Shown here in pieces: positions 32,180 to 40,390 of a stretch of 64,000 nt of DNA (position 1 is the first letter of the stretch; the number at the start of each line of letters is the position of its first letter). The notes beneath the pieces were generated by a model. The model made no database searches, was not told the DNA's origin, and saw only the letters and a program-made list of their open reading frames with translations. The translations under genes and the position numbers were made by a program. The stretch covers positions 1 to 64,000 of the forward strand of contig NZ_WVUD01000018.1 of the NCBI RefSeq assembly GCF_009856865.1, in the 5' to 3' direction. Origin of the DNA: Solidesulfovibrio aerotolerans (GTDB taxonomy: Bacteria > Desulfobacterota > Desulfovibrionia > Desulfovibrionales > Desulfovibrionaceae).

Positions 32180-34720
32180 ATGAAGCTTCGTCCCGACATC
32201 CCCGACGCCCTCTACAAACGGTCCCTGTTTTCCTGGGTCTGGACCAGCAATTTAAAACTCCAGGGCATCCTGCTCATCATCATTGTGGTCACCGTGGCCG
32301 TGCGCGTCCTGCCGCTGGAGATGCAGAAAAAAATCATCAACGAGGCCATCGCCCTTAAACGCGTCGATCTGCTGCTCACCTACTGCGGCTATTATCTGGC
32401 CTGCGTGGTGTCGGCCTCGGGCTTAAAACTGGCCATCAACGCCCTGCAAAACTACATCGGCCAGGAGTCCCTGACCGATCTGCGCAAGCAGCTTTACGCC
32501 CACATCCTAAAGCTCCCCATGTCGTTTTTCCGCCAGGCCTCGCCCGGCATGGTGGTGACCTCGCTGGTGACCGAGGTGGCCAACACCGGCGAATTTGTGG
32601 GCCAGGCCATTGCCGTGCCGGTCACCAATCTGCTCACACTGCTCGCCTTTGCCGCCTATCTCTTCTATCTCAATCCGCTGATGGCCGTGATCAGCATGGC
32701 GCTCTATCCCATTGCCATCATCGTCATCCCGGCCCTGCAAAAGCGGGCCAACGCCGCCAACAAGCAGCGCGTGGACACCGGGCGCAAACTCTCGACCCTG
32801 ATCGGCGAAACCATTTCCGGCATCCACGAAATCCATGGCAACGCCAGCTTCCGCCTGGAAAACGACCGTTTCGGCGTCATGGCCGACAAGCTTTTCAAAG
32901 TCCGGGTGATCTGGAACCTGTACAAGTTCGCCATCAAGGTTTCCAACAACTTCTTTCAAAATCTCGGCCCCTTCGTGCTCTTTCTCGTGGGCGGCTATCT
33001 GGCCATCAACGGCCGTTTCGACCTTGGTGCCCTGGTGGCCTTTCTCTCGGCCAACGAAAAGCTCTACGACCCCTGGAAGGAACTGATGGATTTTTATCAG
33101 ACCTACCAGGATGCTTCGGTCAGCTACGAACGGATTATGGAATACTTCCAAGGCGATCCCGAATTTACGGCCGAGCCGGCCGATCCCCGGCCGGCCCTGG
33201 CCCTGACCGGCGCGCTTGCGGCCAAGGATCTGGTGCTGGAGGTGCCGGGCGGCATCCAGCTCCTCAAAGGTGTGTCCTTGGACATCGCACCCGGCGAACT
33301 GGTGGCCCTGGTCGGCTTTTCCGGCTCAGGCAAGTCCACCCTGGCCCTTTGTCTGTGCCAGATTCTCAAATACAACGCCGGCAAGGCCACCTTTGACGGC
33401 AATGATATCGACGCCCTGCCCAAATCCGACATTGCCGACAACATGGGCATCGTTTCCCAGCATCCGTTTATTTTCGAAGGTTCCATCAAGGACAATCTGC
33501 TCTATTCCATAAACGCCCGACGTGCGGCCCACAATCTCACCGGCGACGACCAGTTGCCAAGTTTGGACGAGATCATCGCCGTGGTGCAGCAGGTGGGCCT
33601 TTTCGCCGATATCCTGCGCTTTGCGCTCAATTCGGTCTTTAAGGAAGGGCGCAAGGAGAATCTGGTTAAAAAAGTGGTGCGGGTGCGCGAGGCCTACCAC
33701 GCCGGACACGCCGAATCCCTGGCCGACTGGGTCGAATTTTTCGACCCCACCCAATACCTCTACTACAGCACCGTGGCGGAAAACATCATCTTCGGCACCC
33801 CGGGCCGCGACGATCTGACCCCGGAAAACCTGCCGGCCAATCCGTTCTTCGTCAGCTTCCTCCACGACGCGGGCTTGAAAATGCTGCTGGTCCAGACCGG
33901 CGCGGAACTGACCGCCCGCACCGTGGACATCTTAAAAGACGTGCCCTCCCCTGATTCCACCTTTTTTGAGCAAACGCCCATCACCATGGACGAATTCGAC
34001 ACCTACCGGGAACTGGCCGGTCGCCTTGGCCGGGTGCGGCTGCACAAGCTCTCCCCGGAGGACGAACGCCTGCTGCTGACCCTGGCCCTGCGCTTTACCC
34101 CGGGCCGGCACACCATCGTCGGCCTGTCCCACATCCTGGAAGGCCTGCTCCTCCAGGGTCGGGCCATGTTTGCCGAGCGCGTGACCGCCGACATGCCCGG
34201 AGCCGTGACGTTTTTCAGGCGTGACGACTATCTCTATTCCATGACCGTCATGGACAACATTCTCTTTGGGCGGCTCAAAACCACCAGCCCGAAATTCATC
34301 GACCAGATTCAAAAGACCATTGTCAGCCTGCTCATCGAAGAGGACATGCTGGAGCGGGTCTTGGAAATCGGCCTGGACTTCCAGGTCGGGTCCATGGGTG
34401 ACCGCCTCTCGGGCGGCCAGCGGCAAAAGGTGGCCCTGGCCCGGGCGTTTCTCAAGGAACCGCCGGTCCTTATTCTCGATGAGGCCACGGCGGCCCTGGA
34501 CAACGCGTCCCAGACCCGCATCCAGAATCTGCTGGAGAACAAATGGCGGGGCCGTTCCACGGTCATTGCCGTGGTGCATCGCCTGGACACCATCAAAAAT
34601 TACGACAAGGTGGCGGTCATGAAGGCCGGCCGCATCGTCGAGGTCGGTTCGTATACCGCCCTCATGGAAAAAAAGGGGATGCTCTATGAGCTCGTCTACG
34701 GGACTGCGGGAAGGGCTTAG
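32180..34720 (+). CDS. ABC exporter (TMD-NBD fusion) with a giant insertion in the ATPase domain
   Basis: 846 residues. Residues 1-325 form a six-helix exporter domain. The NBD has Walker A GFSGSGKST (about 378), Q-loop VSQHPF (about 424), signature LSGGQRQKVALARAF (about 742), Walker B VLILDEATAALD (about 763) and the switch His in VVHRLD. The Q-loop to signature distance is about 318 residues; usual ABC exporters have about 55-60. The extra part repeats the sequence that normally follows the Q-loop: FIFEGSIKDNLLYS (about 430), YLYYSTVAENIIFG (about 526) and YLYSMTVMDNILFG (about 684). The gene overlaps the next gene, a cNMP-binding protein, by 35 bases. The substrate is unknown. Confidence 0.88.
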   Translation: MKLRPDIPDALYKRSLFSWVWTSNLKLQGILLIIIVVTVAVRVLPLEMQKKIINEAIALKRVDLLLTYCGYYLACVVSASGLKLAINALQNYIGQESLTDLRKQLYAHILKLPMSFFRQASPGMVVTSLVTEVANTGEFVGQAIAVPVTNLLTLLAFAAYLFYLNPLMAVISMALYPIAIIVIPALQKRANAANKQRVDTGRKLSTLIGETISGIHEIHGNASFRLENDRFGVMADKLFKVRVIWNLYKFAIKVSNNFFQNLGPFVLFLVGGYLAINGRFDLGALVAFLSANEKLYDPWKELMDFYQTYQDASVSYERIMEYFQGDPEFTAEPADPRPALALTGALAAKDLVLEVPGGIQLLKGVSLDIAPGELVALVGFSGSGKSTLALCLCQILKYNAGKATFDGNDIDALPKSDIADNMGIVSQHPFIFEGSIKDNLLYSINARRAAHNLTGDDQLPSLDEIIAVVQQVGLFADILRFALNSVFKEGRKENLVKKVVRVREAYHAGHAESLADWVEFFDPTQYLYYSTVAENIIFGTPGRDDLTPENLPANPFFVSFLHDAGLKMLLVQTGAELTARTVDILKDVPSPDSTFFEQTPITMDEFDTYRELAGRLGRVRLHKLSPEDERLLLTLALRFTPGRHTIVGLSHILEGLLLQGRAMFAERVTADMPGAVTFFRRDDYLYSMTVMDNILFGRLKTTSPKFIDQIQKTIVSLLIEEDMLERVLEIGLDFQVGSMGDRLSGGQRQKVALARAFLKEPPVLILDEATAALDNASQTRIQNLLENKWRGRSTVIAVVHRLDTIKNYDKVAVMKAGRIVEVGSYTALMEKKGMLYELVYGTAGRA

Positions 34721-35219
34721 CGGCAAGGCGTGCGGGTTTAACGACCACCTGGAGATCCTGCGCGAACTGCCGATCTTTAACGGCGTCCCGCTGGATGTGG
34801 TCAAGGTGTTGGCCTATCTGTCCTCGGTGGAGTCATTTGCCGCCGGCGAGGCGCTTTGCGAACAGGGCGACCCCCTGGAGCGCTGCGTGTACGTGCTGTG
34901 CGGCGACGTGGAGATCGTGCGCCACGCCGGGGAGTGCGCCAACATCATGCTGACGCGCGGGAGTGGCTATTTCTTCGGCGGCCTGGGCCTACTCGCCGCA
35001 GCCAAGGCGCTTTATACCGTGCGCGCCGTGACGCCAACCCAGTGCCTGACCCTTGGCAAGGAAAAATTCCTCAAGACGGCCCAGCGCTTCCCGGACATCC
35101 TGCCCAAAATCCTCGGCAACGTGGTGGAACACGTCTTTCGCTGGGAAGAGGCCTTTTTGACCGCCCACGCCGAAGAGTGCGCCAGCCGGGGCGGCGAGAT
35201 GGGACTGAGCCTGTTTTAA
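34686..35219 (+). CDS. cyclic nucleotide-binding domain protein, partner of the ABC exporter
   Basis: 177 residues; the cNMP-binding/cupin fold runs from LRELPIFNGVPLDVVKVLAYL to about residue 140. AGEALCEQGDPLERCVYVLCGDVEIV is the usual double-stranded beta-helix start. The phosphate-binding cassette normally containing GE-x-x-x-L...RxA is altered (GSGYFFGGLGLLAAAKALYTVRA), so nucleotide binding is uncertain. No HTH or catalytic domain follows. It begins inside the last codons of the exporter gene (overlap 34686-34720), implying translational coupling and a shared complex or regulation. Confidence 0.8.
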   Translation: MSSSTGLREGLSGKACGFNDHLEILRELPIFNGVPLDVVKVLAYLSSVESFAAGEALCEQGDPLERCVYVLCGDVEIVRHAGECANIMLTRGSGYFFGGLGLLAAAKALYTVRAVTPTQCLTLGKEKFLKTAQRFPDILPKILGNVVEHVFRWEEAFLTAHAEECASRGGEMGLSLF

Positions 35220-35291
35220 AGGGCCAGCCGAGAGCTGGCCGGGCAGACCGCAAACCGCCGCCGGAAATCCGGACCGGCATCATGAAAGGCG

Positions 35292-35326
35292 GCGCTAATC
35301 GCTTCACATCCTGAAGCGATTAGCGC
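35292..35326. terminator. perfect 15-bp hairpin between convergent genes
   Basis: GCGCTAATCGCTTCA (35292-35306), loop CATCC, exact reverse complement (35312-35326), then TCTT. A third partial copy of the arm (TTAATCGCTTCA) follows. The tail has few T, so it may be a weak bidirectional terminator. Confidence 0.55.
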
Positions 35327-35372
35327 TCTTAATCGCTTCACTCCAGCCCGCCTCCACCGCTTTGCCGCCCTC

Positions 35373-36221
35373 TCAGGCCGGCTTCTCCGTCACGAACACC
35401 ACGGAATTGTAGCGCAAAAACCCCGCCTTTTCGCCGGCTTGCCAGGCTTTGACATAAAGCTCGTGCAGATCGCCCTCGATGATGCCCGGCATCTCGGACG
35501 GCTTGTAAAAGGCCACGTGGCTGGCCACAATGGTCGGTTGCCCCCGGTGGGTGAGCAATTTGGGCAGATCGTCGCCGAAATCCGTCACCACCAGGGAGCC
35601 GCCCTGGCGCACCGGATCGCCGTGGTGCACCGGCGGCAGCACGTCGCGCCGGCCTCCCTTGTCGTAGCGGACCCGCACGGTGGTGGCGTGCCCTTCGTGC
35701 ATGGGCACGGTAAAGATATGGCGGCCGCCCGGGGCCAGCACGCGCCACACCTCGTCAAAGGCCTGCCAGGGGTCGGCCACATGCTCCAAAATGTCCTGGG
35801 TGACGATCAGATCGAAGGCGGCGTCGGCAAAGCTCAAGCTTTCCAAATCCTCACAGCGAAGCCCGGCCTGGGAGCAGGTTCCCGGTTGGGCCAGTTCAGG
35901 CACGTATTCCGAACTCACATAGCCCGGCAGGCAGCGCAATTTGTCATGCAGCGGTCCGGCGGCCTGGGCCTCGAACACCCGCCAGCCGGCCATGGGCACC
36001 AGCGCCTCGGGCAGATGCCGCACGCCGGTTCCAACTGCCATCTGGGCCAGCACCCGGGCCACGTCGCGGGTGCGCCGACTGGCCTGGCACGCGGAACAGC
36101 GCGTTTCGCGCAGGCTGAATCCCGGCTTGATCGGCGCAAAGACGGCCTTTTTGCCGCACACCGCACACTGGCCGTCGGTCTCGAACACATCCCATTCCCG
36201 GCATTTGGCCTCGGCTTCCAC
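35373..36221 (-). CDS. SAM-dependent methyltransferase with N-terminal zinc ribbon
   Basis: 282 residues. The N-terminus has CAVCGKKAVF...TRCSACQASRRTRD, a four-Cys zinc ribbon as in polysaccharide-linked methyltransferases. The class I methyltransferase core has a motif DLIVTQDILEHVADPWQAFDEVWRVLAPGGRHIFTVP split over residues 170-205. The substrate is unknown. The start is GTG at 36221, chosen because AGGAGG lies 8 bases upstream and because the frame further upstream runs through a repeat element. Confidence 0.82.
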   Translation of the reverse strand: MEAEAKCREWDVFETDGQCAVCGKKAVFAPIKPGFSLRETRCSACQASRRTRDVARVLAQMAVGTGVRHLPEALVPMAGWRVFEAQAAGPLHDKLRCLPGYVSSEYVPELAQPGTCSQAGLRCEDLESLSFADAAFDLIVTQDILEHVADPWQAFDEVWRVLAPGGRHIFTVPMHEGHATTVRVRYDKGGRRDVLPPVHHGDPVRQGGSLVVTDFGDDLPKLLTHRGQPTIVASHVAFYKPSEMPGIIEGDLHELYVKAWQAGEKAGFLRYNSVVFVTEKPA

Positions 36222-36263
36222 GTCCGTCCCTCCTGGCCGCGCCCGGGCCGACCTTATTTTTTT

Positions 36264-36320
36264 GCCTCCGGCGGCCAAAGGGGTGGCCCCTTTGGAATCC
36301 CTCCTGGAAGGCAAGGGCTT
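36264..36320 (+). repeat. GCCTCCGGC repeat, copy R5, variant B (pairs with R6)
   Basis: Same head GCCTCCGGCGGCC but a different hairpin, CCAAAGGGG-TGG-CCCCTTTGG, and a tail GAATCCCTCCTGGAAGGCAAGGG. Shows that the head is fixed while the hairpin module is exchanged. Confidence 0.8.
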
Positions 36321-36370
36321 ACAGGGGCTGTCCGGTCCACAACCGACCACAGTACCAGCCAGCACCGATA

Positions 36371-36439
36371 CCCCTTAAAAAACTTTCCCCAGTCAGGGAG
36401 GGTCCGGGAGGGGGTTACCCCCTCCCGGCCGCCGGAGGC
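36371..36439 (-). repeat. GCCTCCGGC repeat, copy R6 (pairs with R5)
   Basis: Minus-orientation copy with the GGGAGGGGG-type hairpin and tail CTGGGGAAAGTTTTTTAAGGGG read on the minus strand. The head lies next to the proB 3' end. R5 and R6 delimit a 176-base unit with terminal inverted repeats. Confidence 0.85.
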
Positions 36440-36484
36440 ATCTTCTGCCTTCTCTTCTCCGCTTCTCCCGCTCCCGACGCGACG

Positions 36485-37636
36485 CTAAATCGCCGGATCG
36501 AGCAGCAGGTTGTCGCGGTGCACGGCTTCGGCGTAGGCGGCTTCGCCGAGCACCTGGGCGATGCGGGAGCTTTTAAGCCCCATGATTTTGCGCACATCGG
36601 CGGCGGCGTAGTTGGAAAGCCCAACGCCAATGACCTCGCCGGCAACCGTCGCCACCCGGACCATGGCCGCCACCGGAAAATCGCCGGCAACATCCACGAT
36701 GCCGGCCGGCAGCAGGCTTTTGCCGCCGTCGCGCAGCGCCCGCACCGCCCCGTCGTCTATGGTCAGCGTGCCTTGGGGGTCGTGGTGGTAGGCCAGCCAG
36801 AACTTGCGCCGGGGGATGGGCTTGCAGCCCGACAGCACAAAGGTGCCCAGGGCTTCGCCGGCCAGGGCGCGGGTGAGCGCCCCTTCTTCGCGCCCGGCGA
36901 GAATCAGCGTCGGCACACCCAGCTGGGCCACCCGCCGGGCCGAGAGCAGCTTGGAATACATGCCGCCGGTGCCAAGGGTGGTCTTGGCCCCGCACAGGGC
37001 GTCCAGGTCGAGCTCGCCGATGTTGTCGATGCACTCCATGGGCGCGGCGGCCGGGTTGTCGTCGGGGTTCCCGGCGAAAACGCCCCGGGCCGAGGTCAGA
37101 TTGACGAAGAGTTCCGCGCCGATTGTGCCGACCAGCAGGCCGGCCAGACAGTCGTTATCGCCGTAGACCAGTTCGGCAATGGCCACGCAGTCGTTTTCGT
37201 TGACCACCGGCACGGCCCCGAGATCGAAAAGCGTGGCCAGGGCGTTGCGCAGATTGAGATAGCGCTCGCGGTTGTCCAGGTCGTCCCGGGTTAAAAGCAC
37301 CTGGGCGGCAATGCGGCCGTGGCGGGCGAACTCCTGATCGTAGGCGTGCATGATGCGGCTTTGCCCGATGGCCGAAGCGGCCTGCCGATGGGGCAGAAAG
37401 GTCGGATCGTAGCGTTCGCCCAAAACGGCCCGGCCGGCGGCCACGGCCCCGCTGGAGACCAGCAGCACCTGATAGCCGGCTGCGGCCAATTCGGAAATCT
37501 GGCGGGCCAGGGAGGCGATGACGGCCGGGTTGATGCCGTCCGGTCCGGCCAGCACGGCGCTGCCGACCTTGACGACCACCCGGCGGGCCTGGGACATGAC
37601 TTGCTGACGTTTTTCGCGCCAGTCGCACTGGGCCAT
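36485..37636 (-). CDS. proB: glutamate 5-kinase
   Basis: 383 residues: amino acid kinase domain (1-270; VVVKVGSAVL, VSSGAVAAGRAVL, NENDCVA, GTGGMYSKLLSAR) and a C-terminal PUA domain (about 285-375; GTLTIDDGAVRALRDGGKSLLPAGI). Phosphorylates glutamate in the first step of proline synthesis. The ATG at 37636 follows GGAGGAGG. proA is not next to it. The window thus has both proline synthesis (proB) and degradation (putA) genes, 31 kb apart. Confidence 0.95.
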   Translation of the reverse strand: MAQCDWREKRQQVMSQARRVVVKVGSAVLAGPDGINPAVIASLARQISELAAAGYQVLLVSSGAVAAGRAVLGERYDPTFLPHRQAASAIGQSRIMHAYDQEFARHGRIAAQVLLTRDDLDNRERYLNLRNALATLFDLGAVPVVNENDCVAIAELVYGDNDCLAGLLVGTIGAELFVNLTSARGVFAGNPDDNPAAAPMECIDNIGELDLDALCGAKTTLGTGGMYSKLLSARRVAQLGVPTLILAGREEGALTRALAGEALGTFVLSGCKPIPRRKFWLAYHHDPQGTLTIDDGAVRALRDGGKSLLPAGIVDVAGDFPVAAMVRVATVAGEVIGVGLSNYAAADVRKIMGLKSSRIAQVLGEAAYAEAVHRDNLLLDPAI

Positions 37637-37680
37637 CGGCCCTCCTCCTCGCCTTGCGGCGTTTTATTGCGAGAATCCGG

Positions 37681-37917
37681 TCAGGCGGTCTCGTCGGCTA
37701 TGGCCCCGCGCGGGTGCTCCGCCGGGCTGGCCGCAGGACTGACGGCAACCCTGGCCACAATGCCGTCTGGACCGCTCAGCGCCCCATGGCGAACGGCAAA
37801 GCCGGCATCGGCAACCGTTGCGTCGGCTGCCGTTTCCTTGATCACCCGGTCAAGCCAGGGCTTGTACTCGGGGATGACCGGCAAAAGCGGCGGCGACTGT
37901 TCGGGCGCGTTGGCCAT
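37681..37917 (-). CDS. small protein of unknown function upstream of proB
   Basis: 78 residues from the ATG at 37917 (GGGAG 7 bases upstream). The sequence has a Pro-rich start (APEQSPPLLPVIPEYKPW) followed by an acidic/Ala segment and shows no family. It lies 44 bases upstream of proB on the same strand and may be cotranscribed. Confidence 0.5.
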   Translation of the reverse strand: MANAPEQSPPLLPVIPEYKPWLDRVIKETAADATVADAGFAVRHGALSGPDGIVARVAVSPAASPAEHPRGAIADETA

Positions 37918-38127
37918 GGGACGACTCCCGACCGATACGGGTTTGTATGTCCCAAGAGAATACAACCTCGCCTCCCCGGCGGCAAGGCGGGTGTCGCCAG
38001 CGTCGCGCAGACCGGGAGCATGGCCGGGTGGGGCAGAGCTGCCGCCGCTACACCGCGATCCGGCGGGGAGGGCGGCTTTTCAAACCGGCCCGGCGCTGGT
38101 ACTGACACAGGCAGCGGAGGATATGTC

Positions 38128-38859
38128 GTGCGCATCAAGATGTTGGAACTGCTTTCCGGCGCAGCCCAGGCGACCGGCACGGCTGTGGTCATTGACGTGT
38201 TTCGGGCCTGCTCTGTGGCCTGCTACGCCTTTGCCGGCGGGGTGGCGCGCATTTTGCCCGTGGACAGCGTTGAAGAGGCGCTGGCCCTGAAAGCCGCGCA
38301 TCCCGAGTATCTGCTGGCCGGGGAACGCCAGTGTCTCAAACCCGAAGGCTTTGATTTCGGCAACTCGCCAAGCGAAGTGGCGGCCGCCGATCTGGCCGGC
38401 CGCACCCTGGTCCATACCACCAGCGCCGGCACCCGGGGCCTGGTGGCCGCCATGGGCAGCGCCGAGCGGGTGCTGACCTGTTCCTTTGCCAACATGTCGG
38501 CCACGGCCGCCGCCCTTGCGGCCGCCGCGCCGGCCGAAATTTCCATTGTAGCCATGGGCAAGGCCGGGCTGCATTCCGCCCCGGAAGACCGTATGTGCGC
38601 CATGTTTCTGGCCAATCTGCTCCAGGATGTGCCCAACGCCTTTCAAGTCATCCCGGAGTTTTTGCGAAAAACGGCCAGCGCCGAGATCTTTTTCGGGGAC
38701 ACCGCCATTGTCCCGCAGGCCGATTTCGGACTCTGCCTGACCCTTGACGCCTTTGATTTCTTTTTGGAGGCCACCCGCGACCCCAAGGGGCGCCTGACCC
38801 TCCTGCGGCACGATGCCCCAACACCTTCGCCCCAGGCGGCTGTATCGTCCCCAGCCTGA
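38128..38859 (+). CDS. ComB-like 2-phosphosulfolactate phosphatase family protein
   Basis: 243 residues. VVIDVFRACSVACYAFAGG, LAGERQCLKPEGFDFGNSPSE split near residue 65-90, and VHTTSAGTRGLVAA match the ComB family (PF04029), magnesium-dependent acid phosphatases that remove phosphate from 2-phosphosulfolactate in coenzyme M synthesis. Nothing else in the window belongs to that pathway, and the relation may be to sulfolactate metabolism. The GTG at 38128 follows GGAGG with 7-base spacing. It is divergent from the proB side. Confidence 0.85.
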   Translation: MRIKMLELLSGAAQATGTAVVIDVFRACSVACYAFAGGVARILPVDSVEEALALKAAHPEYLLAGERQCLKPEGFDFGNSPSEVAAADLAGRTLVHTTSAGTRGLVAAMGSAERVLTCSFANMSATAAALAAAAPAEISIVAMGKAGLHSAPEDRMCAMFLANLLQDVPNAFQVIPEFLRKTASAEIFFGDTAIVPQADFGLCLTLDAFDFFLEATRDPKGRLTLLRHDAPTPSPQAAVSSPA

Positions 38860-38933
38860 CCGGGACCAGACGAGAGCGTTTCATGCGGCCCAGAGGCGGG
38901 CCGCGACCGGACAGCTATCAAGGAGCGGACGGC

Positions 38934-39917
38934 ATGTTAAGCAAGGGCACGGCCCCGATTCAGGAAGACCAGTATTTCGCCATTTCGCCGTTGATGATTT
39001 TTCCCAAAGCCTTCGGGCGCTTTCGGGTCTACATCCGTCAGGCCGGACGGTTTGTGCTCTATGCCGCCGAAAACGAGCAGTTCACGCCGCGCCATCGGCA
39101 AAAGCTCCATGACGCCGGGGTGACCGAGGTCTATATCCGGGGCGAGCAACGGCCCGATTTCGACCGCTACATCGAAAAGAACTTGCCGGAAATCCTCATC
39201 GACACGGCCATCCCGGCACCGCAACGGGCCAAAGTGCTCTACATTGCGGCCGAAGCCGTGGTGCGCGACGTCTTTGAGACCAAGCTCCCCCGGGGCATCG
39301 GCAAACGCGAGTATACCCGCATAACCACCCTGGTGGAAAAATCTTTACAGTTTTTGGCCTCCAACGAGTCGTTGCGGTGTCTGGCCGCTTTGGCCTCCCA
39401 CGATTACTCCGTGCAAACCCACAGCATGCAGGTGTTCGTCTACACCGCCGCCATCCTGCAAGCCGCCAAGGCCGACGAGTACGTCCAGGTCCAGGCCGGC
39501 ATCGGTGCCCTGCTGCACGATATCGGCAAGGCCCGCATCCCCACCGCGATTCTGTCCAAACCCGGCCCGCTGACCCCGGAGGAACGGTGTGTTATAAACA
39601 CCCATCCGGCCAAGGGCATGGCCCTGTGCCAGGACGTCGAACTGACGCCCACAGCCAGCCAGTGCATCCTCATGCACCATGAGCGCATGGACGGCTCGGG
39701 CTATCCGGGCGGCCTGTCCGGGGCGCTGATCCCGGATCATGTGCGCGCCCTGTGCGTGGCCGACGTCTACGACGCCCTGACCAGCGCGCGCCCCTACGCG
39801 CCGGCCATGCCGGCGTTTCAGGCCCTGCGGCTCATGCGCGAGGAGATGACCCACCATTTCGATCTCGACGCCTACAAGCGGCTGGTGCTCATTTTAAGCG
39901 ACGCCAAAATGGTATAA
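38934..39917 (+). CDS. HD-GYP domain protein (cyclic-di-GMP phosphodiesterase type)
   Basis: 327 residues. A DUF3391-like N-terminal domain (about 1-120) precedes the HD-GYP domain: HDYSVQTHSMQVFVYTAA, LLHDIGKARIP, INTHPAKGMAL, MHHERMDGSGYPGGL and VADVYDALTSARPY. The HD and GYP residues are present, so c-di-GMP hydrolysis to GMP/pGpG is expected. There is no receiver domain. The ATG at 38934 follows AAGGAG. Confidence 0.92.
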   Translation: MLSKGTAPIQEDQYFAISPLMIFPKAFGRFRVYIRQAGRFVLYAAENEQFTPRHRQKLHDAGVTEVYIRGEQRPDFDRYIEKNLPEILIDTAIPAPQRAKVLYIAAEAVVRDVFETKLPRGIGKREYTRITTLVEKSLQFLASNESLRCLAALASHDYSVQTHSMQVFVYTAAILQAAKADEYVQVQAGIGALLHDIGKARIPTAILSKPGPLTPEERCVINTHPAKGMALCQDVELTPTASQCILMHHERMDGSGYPGGLSGALIPDHVRALCVADVYDALTSARPYAPAMPAFQALRLMREEMTHHFDLDAYKRLVLILSDAKMV

Positions 39918-39927
39918 GGAGTTTGCA

Positions 39928-40143
39928 ATGGCCTTTTTTTCGCGCCTGCGGTTCGAGCCGACCACGGCCAAAAAGCTGGTCTGCCCGACCTGCAACGGAC
40001 CGCTCACCTACGACCGCACCTGCCTGGCCGTGATGCTCACCTGCCAGGGCTGCGGTGCCAGCTTCGATCCGGCCCGCTTCGTGGCCGAACTCGATGAGGA
40101 TTTCGACGAAGCCTACGCCAACGTGCCGCTCAACCGGATGTAG
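39928..40143 (+). CDS. small zinc-ribbon protein
   Basis: 71 residues with two CxxC pairs (LVCPTCNGPL and LTCQGCGASFD), a single zinc ribbon of the Trm112/UPF0434 type in size and spacing, and an acidic tail. AAGGAG lies 7 bases before the ATG; it begins 11 bases after the HD-GYP gene, so they are one operon. Function unknown. Confidence 0.75.
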   Translation: MAFFSRLRFEPTTAKKLVCPTCNGPLTYDRTCLAVMLTCQGCGASFDPARFVAELDEDFDEAYANVPLNRM

Positions 40144-40191
40144 ACGGCGCAGCGAAGAAAAGAAGATGCGAAGAAGAGAAGCATAAAGAGT

Positions 40192-40255
40192 GCCTCCGGC
40201 GGCTGGGGGGGATAATCCCCCCCAGACCCCCTTGAAGGGAGGGTTTTTTTCAAGG
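40192..40255 (+). repeat. GCCTCCGGC repeat, copy R7 (pairs with R8)
   Basis: Head GCCTCCGGCGGC then CTGGGGGGGAT-A-ATCCCCCCCAG. Compared with R1 the outer C-G pair is changed to T-A on both arms, a compensatory change. Tail CCCCCTTGAAGGGAGGG...TTTCAAGG. Confidence 0.85.
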
Positions 40256-40314
40256 CACCCCTGGCGTCGGCCGGCAATAAGGGGACGAGTGGACGGCGCG
40301 CCAGCTCCACTTGC

Positions 40315-40365
40315 CCCGTCAGGGAGGGTCCGGGAGGGGGTTACCCCCTCCCGGCCGCCGGAGGC
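40315..40365 (-). repeat. GCCTCCGGC repeat, copy R8 (pairs with R7)
   Basis: Minus-orientation copy with GGGAGGGGG-type hairpin; head ends at 40365, just before the ribosome binding site of the next gene. R7 and R8 bound a 174-base unit. Confidence 0.85.
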
Positions 40366-40390
40366 ATCCTATTTCATAGGGAGAAATACT

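Noticed and set aside
40192-40365. Repeat hairpins as ordinary Rho-independent terminators
   Set aside because: There is no T run directly after the main stem, both orientations occur next to a gene start as well as after stops, and pairs face each other; some read-out as terminators cannot be excluded.
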